8,812 nucleotides of DNA, taken from contig JABJCS010000112.1 of the NCBI GenBank assembly GCA_018665505.1, positions 1 through 8,812 of the forward strand. The letters run 5' to 3'. Source of the DNA: Alphaproteobacteria bacterium (GTDB taxonomy: Bacteria; Pseudomonadota; Alphaproteobacteria; UBA8366). The notes under the pieces were generated by a model. That model did no database searches and had not been told where the DNA came from. It worked only from the letters and a program-made list of their open reading frames with translations. The position numbers were made by a program, and so were the translations under genes. Numbering within the stretch: the stretch's first letter is position 1; each line of letters begins with the position of its first letter. Below are positions 6,670 through 8,812 of the stretch, piece by piece.

Positions 6670-7101
6670 CTATTTTCTCCCGAGCGACGTGACTAGGGAA
6701 TTCGGACTCTTATATAGGGTTTCGATGATCGGGCAGGCCGGATCGGAGCGTTCGGCACAAGCTTCCAGCAGATTCTCAAGTGTCGCTTCCAATGCTCGTA
6801 GATTAGAAATCTTTTGCCGAATGTCCGCCAAATGACCCACCGCAATGTCACTTGCAACCTCACACGACGTCTCGTCAGGGGACGACAGCGATAGCAATTC
6901 TTGAATGCGTCCGATAGGGAATCCGAGCTCGCGGGCACGACGTATGAAATAGAGCTGCTTTAAATGGGCCTCGTCATACACCCTATGGCCACCGCTCGTG
7001 CGCGCCGGTGCCGGCATTAAGCCAATCCGTTCGTAATAACGGACGGTTTCAACTTTCGTGTCGCATCTTTGTGCGAGGGCGCCGATGGAAAGTGTGGACA
7101 T
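6670..7101 (-). CDS. merR: MerR-family metal-responsive regulator (Hg type likely)
   Basis: A 143-residue regulator with an N-terminal winged-helix domain (SIGALAQRCDTKVETVRYYERIGLM at 5-29, GGHRVYDEAHLKQLYFIRRARELGF at 37-61), a dimerisation helix (about 84-113) and a C-terminal metal loop. Cys80, Cys115 and Cys123 match in position the Cys82/117/126 triad of Tn501 MerR. Cys123 is followed by PII as in MerR/CueR relatives, and the loop spacing of 8 rather than 9 is that of CueR. A Cys at position 80 favours a divalent metal (Hg, possibly Cd, Zn or Pb) over copper. AGGCGG lies 6 nt before the ATG. It is divergent from merF, and a MerR-type operator lies between them, so Hg(II)-dependent activation of merF is the likely job. 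Proteins of this type bend DNA to activate promoters with long spacers. Confidence 0.88.
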   Translation of the reverse strand: MSTLSIGALAQRCDTKVETVRYYERIGLMPAPARTSGGHRVYDEAHLKQLYFIRRARELGFPIGRIQELLSLSSPDETSCEVASDIAVGHLADIRQKISNLRALEATLENLLEACAERSDPACPIIETLYKSPNSLVTSLGRK

Positions 7102-7120
7102 GTATGCCGCCTAATTTCAC

Positions 7121-7151
7121 TTGCACCTATAGTGACTACAGGTTCCATACT
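7121..7151 (+). promoter_or_regulatory. MerR-type promoter and operator of merF
   Basis: The -35 box TTGCAC (7121-7126) and -10 box CATACT (7146-7151) are 19 bp apart, the over-long spacer characteristic of MerR-activated promoters. The spacer holds a dyad at 7125-7143, ACCTATAGT-g-ACTACAGGT, symmetric about 7134 with one mismatched pair (7129/7139). The sequence resembles operators I recall for CadR/PbrR/MerR regulators. It faces merF and the selenoprotein gene; the divergent merR promoter must overlap it. Confidence 0.85.
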
Positions 7152-7190
7152 GCACTGAATTCACCCAATTGGATAAACGGAATCGCGCGC

Positions 7191-7397
7191 ATGCAAGGCA
7201 ATAGGCTTCTCCAGGCAGGTCTTATCGGCACAGTCCTGACCGCGCTTTGCTGCTTCACACCCATCCTGGTTATCGGCTTTGGTGCGGTTGGCCTGGCGGC
7301 TGCCACGGCCTGGCTGGATGTGATCCTACTGCCCCTATTGGTGGCCTTTCTGTGTCTGACCGCCTATGCGGTCTATCGGCGACGAAGAGCGTCATGA
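7191..7397 (+). CDS. merF: Mercuric ion transporter MerF, short form
   Basis: A 68-residue inner-membrane protein with two transmembrane helices (about 7-30 and 36-62). It matches MerF at IGTVLTALCCFTPILVI (12-28), with the vicinal Cys20-Cys21 pair in the first helix, and at WLDVILLPLL (41-50). MerF carries Hg(II) across the inner membrane for handover to cytoplasmic thiols. Oddity: the protein ends at YRRRRAS and lacks the second Cys pair that the plasmid pMER327 MerF has near its C-terminus; only Cys55 remains. The gene directly downstream, overlapping by 4 bp (ATGA), encodes a cysteine- and probably selenocysteine-rich protein that might take over that step (inference). Expression is expected to be switched on by the divergent MerR through the operator just upstream. 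Confidence 0.88.
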   Translation: MQGNRLLQAGLIGTVLTALCCFTPILVIGFGAVGLAAATAWLDVILLPLLVAFLCLTAYAVYRRRRAS

Positions 7398-7588
7398 GTG
7401 ACTGCCGCTCGACCCTCACTTGTCCCGAGTGCGGGCACAAGGCGACCGAGGACATGCCGACGGATGCGTGCCAGTATTTCTACGATTGCACGGGATGCGG
7501 GGTTGTCCTCAAACCATTAAGCGGAGATTGCTGTGTTTATTGTTCCTATGGGACAGTCCCGTGACCGCCGATGCAAGCGGGCCCGTGA
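7394..7588 (+). CDS. GDCCVxC-domain selenoprotein (in-frame TGA read as Sec57)
   Basis: A 64-residue cysteine-rich protein, read through an in-frame TGA at 7562-7564. Cysteines come in pairs: CPEC (10-13), Cys26, CTGC (32-35), and GDCCVYC (44-50). The motif GDCCVYCSYGTVP then reaches TGA where related proteins have Cys in GTVPCPP, and the frame goes on with PPMQAGP to a second TGA at 7586. This family is known as GDCCVxC domain-containing (seleno)protein and I recall it near mercury genes. The CPEC and CTGC pairs look like a zinc-ribbon-type site. Ending at the first TGA would give 56 residues and lose the conserved tail. The ATG overlaps the merF stop by 4 bp. A cytoplasmic acceptor or redox partner for Hg(II) brought in by MerF is inferred, not shown. 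Confidence 0.82.
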
Positions 7589-7602
7589 GGTCCGTGTGGT
7601 GG
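7565..7602 (+). promoter_or_regulatory. Candidate bacterial SECIS hairpin
   Basis: A hairpin begins with the base right after the in-frame TGA. The lower stem pairs 7565-7569 with 7598-7602 (CCGCC with GGTGG, one G-U). An asymmetric internal loop follows. The upper stem pairs 7577-7583 with 7589-7595 (GCGGGCC with GGTCCGT, two wobble pairs). The apical loop is CGUGA (7584-7588), with a G in the first two positions and a GU. The loop starts 19 nt after the TGA, within the 16-37 nt range I recall for bacterial SECIS elements. The second TGA, the stop codon, lies partly in the loop (7586-7588). Confidence 0.6.
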
Positions 7603-7666
7603 TACGAGAAAGGGCGGCACTCAGATTGAGACACCACCCATTTCGATGATCTTAAACTAAAAAACG
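7589..7666. other. Convergent intergenic region, no clear terminator
   Basis: This 78-bp stretch separates the ends of the selenoprotein gene and the protease gene. It holds the 3' side of the SECIS candidate, a distant match of GGTGGT (7598-7603) with ACCACC (7633-7638), and a 4-bp hairpin CTCA/TGAG at 7620-7630. An A-rich patch at 7654-7664 gives a T-run on the minus strand just after the protease stop, but no GC-rich stem precedes it. No convincing terminator or gene was seen. Confidence 0.5.
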
Positions 7667-8812
7667 TTAGCCTTCCTTTTTGATCCGAACGGCGACGAAA
7701 CGAATGTCGCCGCCCTGGTCGATCAGCAGAAGCACCGTGCGGCGTCCTGCCTCTCGGGCTTCCTCGACCTTGGCCGCGATTTCGGCAGGTGAGGAAACTT
7801 TTTCCTGATTGATCTCAACCACCAGCGTGCCGGGGCGAAGACCCTTCTCGCGGGCATTGCTCTCGCGCTCGACATCCACGATCACGACGCCTTCGGAGTC
7901 TTCGTCCAGCTCGAACTGTTTGGCCAAAGCCTTGCTAAAGGGCGCGAGTTTCAGGCCGAGTTCGGAAACCGTCTCGGTGCGCCCGGATTTGCCGTCGGAT
8001 TTACCGCCAGGTGAGAAAGACGCCACGTTAACCTTTTCTAATTCGCCGAGTGTAACGTGAAGCGTGATATTCTTGCCTTCGCGCCAGACATTGACGTCGA
8101 CTTCCTTCCCGACGCCGGTATCCGCGACGATCCGTGGTAGACGACGGGATTCTGGAACATCAACCGTGTTAAAGGACAAGATGACGTCGCCCGACTTGAA
8201 GCCTGCGGCGGCGGCCGGGCTGTCATCGACGACACCGGCGACAAGCGCCCCTTTCGCTTCCTTCAGACCCAAGCTCTCGGCGATTTCTTCCGTGACTGTT
8301 TGAATTTGGACGCCGAGCCAACCGCGTTTGGTTGTGCCAAATTCCTTCAATTGCAGGATCACGCCCTGTGCCAAGGAGGAAGGGATGGCGAATCCGATGC
8401 CGATACTGCCGCCGGAAGGCGACAGAATGGCCGTGTTGATGCCGATGACCTTACCGTCGATATCAAACAATGGTCCGCCCGAGTTACCACGATTGATCGG
8501 CGCATCCGTCTGGATGTAATCGTCGTAAGGGCCGGAACGAAGATTCCGACCGCGTGCGGAAATAATCCCGGCGGTGACCGTGCCGCCAAGGCCCAGTGGA
8601 TTGCCGATGGCCACAACCCAATCGCCGATACGGGCGGCCTTGGAATCACCCCAAACGACCGGTATCAAGTCTTCCTTCGGCTCGACCTTGATTAGCGCTA
8701 GATCAGTCTTCGGATCCTTACCGATGATCGTACCTTTCAAGCGTTGATCGTCGTTTAAGACGCCCTCGACCGAATCAGCGTTCTCAACGACATGGTTATT
8801 GGTCACCACATA
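7667..8812 (-). CDS. degP: Do/DegP-type periplasmic serine protease, N-terminus missing
   Basis: The last 381 residues of an HtrA-family protease/chaperone that degrades or holds misfolded proteins in the periplasm. Counting from the first codon in the window, the catalytic triad is complete: His7 in TNNHVV, Asp37 in TDLALIKV, and Ser111 in GNSGGPLF. Two PDZ domains follow: the first from about GWLGVQIQTV, with DDSPAAAAGFKSGDVILSFN (carboxylate-binding GWLGV loop), the second from about ELGLKLAPFS with GLRPGTLVVEINQEKV. A Ser/Gly/Lys-rich linker (SPGGKSDGKSGR) lies between them. About 100 residues, including the signal peptide, should lie beyond base 8812. It ends with KKEG and a TAA. In relatives this gene is, from memory, close to serB; here 5.3 kb of other genes lie between. 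Whether it is DegP or DegQ in the strict sense cannot be told. Confidence 0.94.
   Translation of the reverse strand, partial: YVVTNNHVVENADSVEGVLNDDQRLKGTIIGKDPKTDLALIKVEPKEDLIPVVWGDSKAARIGDWVVAIGNPLGLGGTVTAGIISARGRNLRSGPYDDYIQTDAPINRGNSGGPLFDIDGKVIGINTAILSPSGGSIGIGFAIPSSLAQGVILQLKEFGTTKRGWLGVQIQTVTEEIAESLGLKEAKGALVAGVVDDSPAAAAGFKSGDVILSFNTVDVPESRRLPRIVADTGVGKEVDVNVWREGKNITLHVTLGELEKVNVASFSPGGKSDGKSGRTETVSELGLKLAPFSKALAKQFELDEDSEGVVIVDVERESNAREKGLRPGTLVVEINQEKVSSPAEIAAKVEEAREAGRRTVLLLIDQGGDIRFVAVRIKKEG

Noticed and set aside
7562..7564. First TGA as the true stop of the GDCCVxC gene
   Set aside because: It would delete a conserved Cys/Sec position and the PPMQ tail, which is preserved in frame after the TGA, and it leaves the adjoining hairpin unexplained.
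7654..7690. A/T-rich patch after the protease stop as a terminator
   Set aside because: The T-run exists on the minus strand but there is no stable stem just before it.

Overview
The window looks like part of an alphaproteobacterial chromosome, most like the Rhodospirillales and relatives. This is inferred from the GC-rich codon usage and from four housekeeping genes: ilvB and miaA on the minus strand, serB on the plus strand, and a Do/DegP-type protease on the minus strand. From memory, degP, serB, miaA and ilvB are close neighbours in many alphaproteobacteria, with degP and serB converging. Here serB and the protease are about 5.3 kb apart, and the space holds accessory genes, so I read 2371-7666 as a set of genes inserted between conserved flanks. 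No transposase, integrase, tRNA, rRNA or CRISPR array was seen.

Left flank (1-2365): the 5' part of ilvB (acetolactate synthase large subunit, cut by the window edge), a 123-bp leader with a strong hairpin and a possible leader peptide, miaA (tRNA dimethylallyltransferase), and divergent serB (phosphoserine phosphatase) starting only 25 bp from miaA. SerB carries Glu where the family normally has its second catalytic Asp.

Middle (2371-5408): a predicted lipoprotein alpha/beta-hydrolase follows serB by 5 bp. It overlaps by its stop codon the convergent arsR-SRPBCC pair (ArsR-type repressor plus AHSA1-like protein, minus strand). The arsR start codon sits at the exact centre of a perfect 52-bp palindrome, and a good promoter is placed so that the mRNA would be leaderless. 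To the right, a small conserved-looking 81-aa protein and a D-2-hydroxyacid dehydrogenase form a two-gene operon joined by a 4-bp GTGA overlap.

Right part (5405-7588): a metal-resistance module. An MFS transporter and a MerR-family regulator with the three Hg-type cysteines are on the minus strand. Divergent from them are merF (inner-membrane mercuric transporter) and a GDCCVxC-type cysteine-rich small protein. The shared intergenic region has a textbook MerR-type promoter: a 19-bp spacer filled by a dyad. The GDCCVxC reading frame hits TGA exactly where relatives carry the Cys of the GTVPCPP motif. A hairpin with the geometry of a bacterial SECIS element starts right after that TGA, so this gene most likely encodes a selenoprotein of 64 residues rather than a 56-residue product. 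No mercuric reductase (merA) is in view.

Right flank (7667-8812): the Do/DegP-type serine protease, lacking its N-terminus at the window edge.
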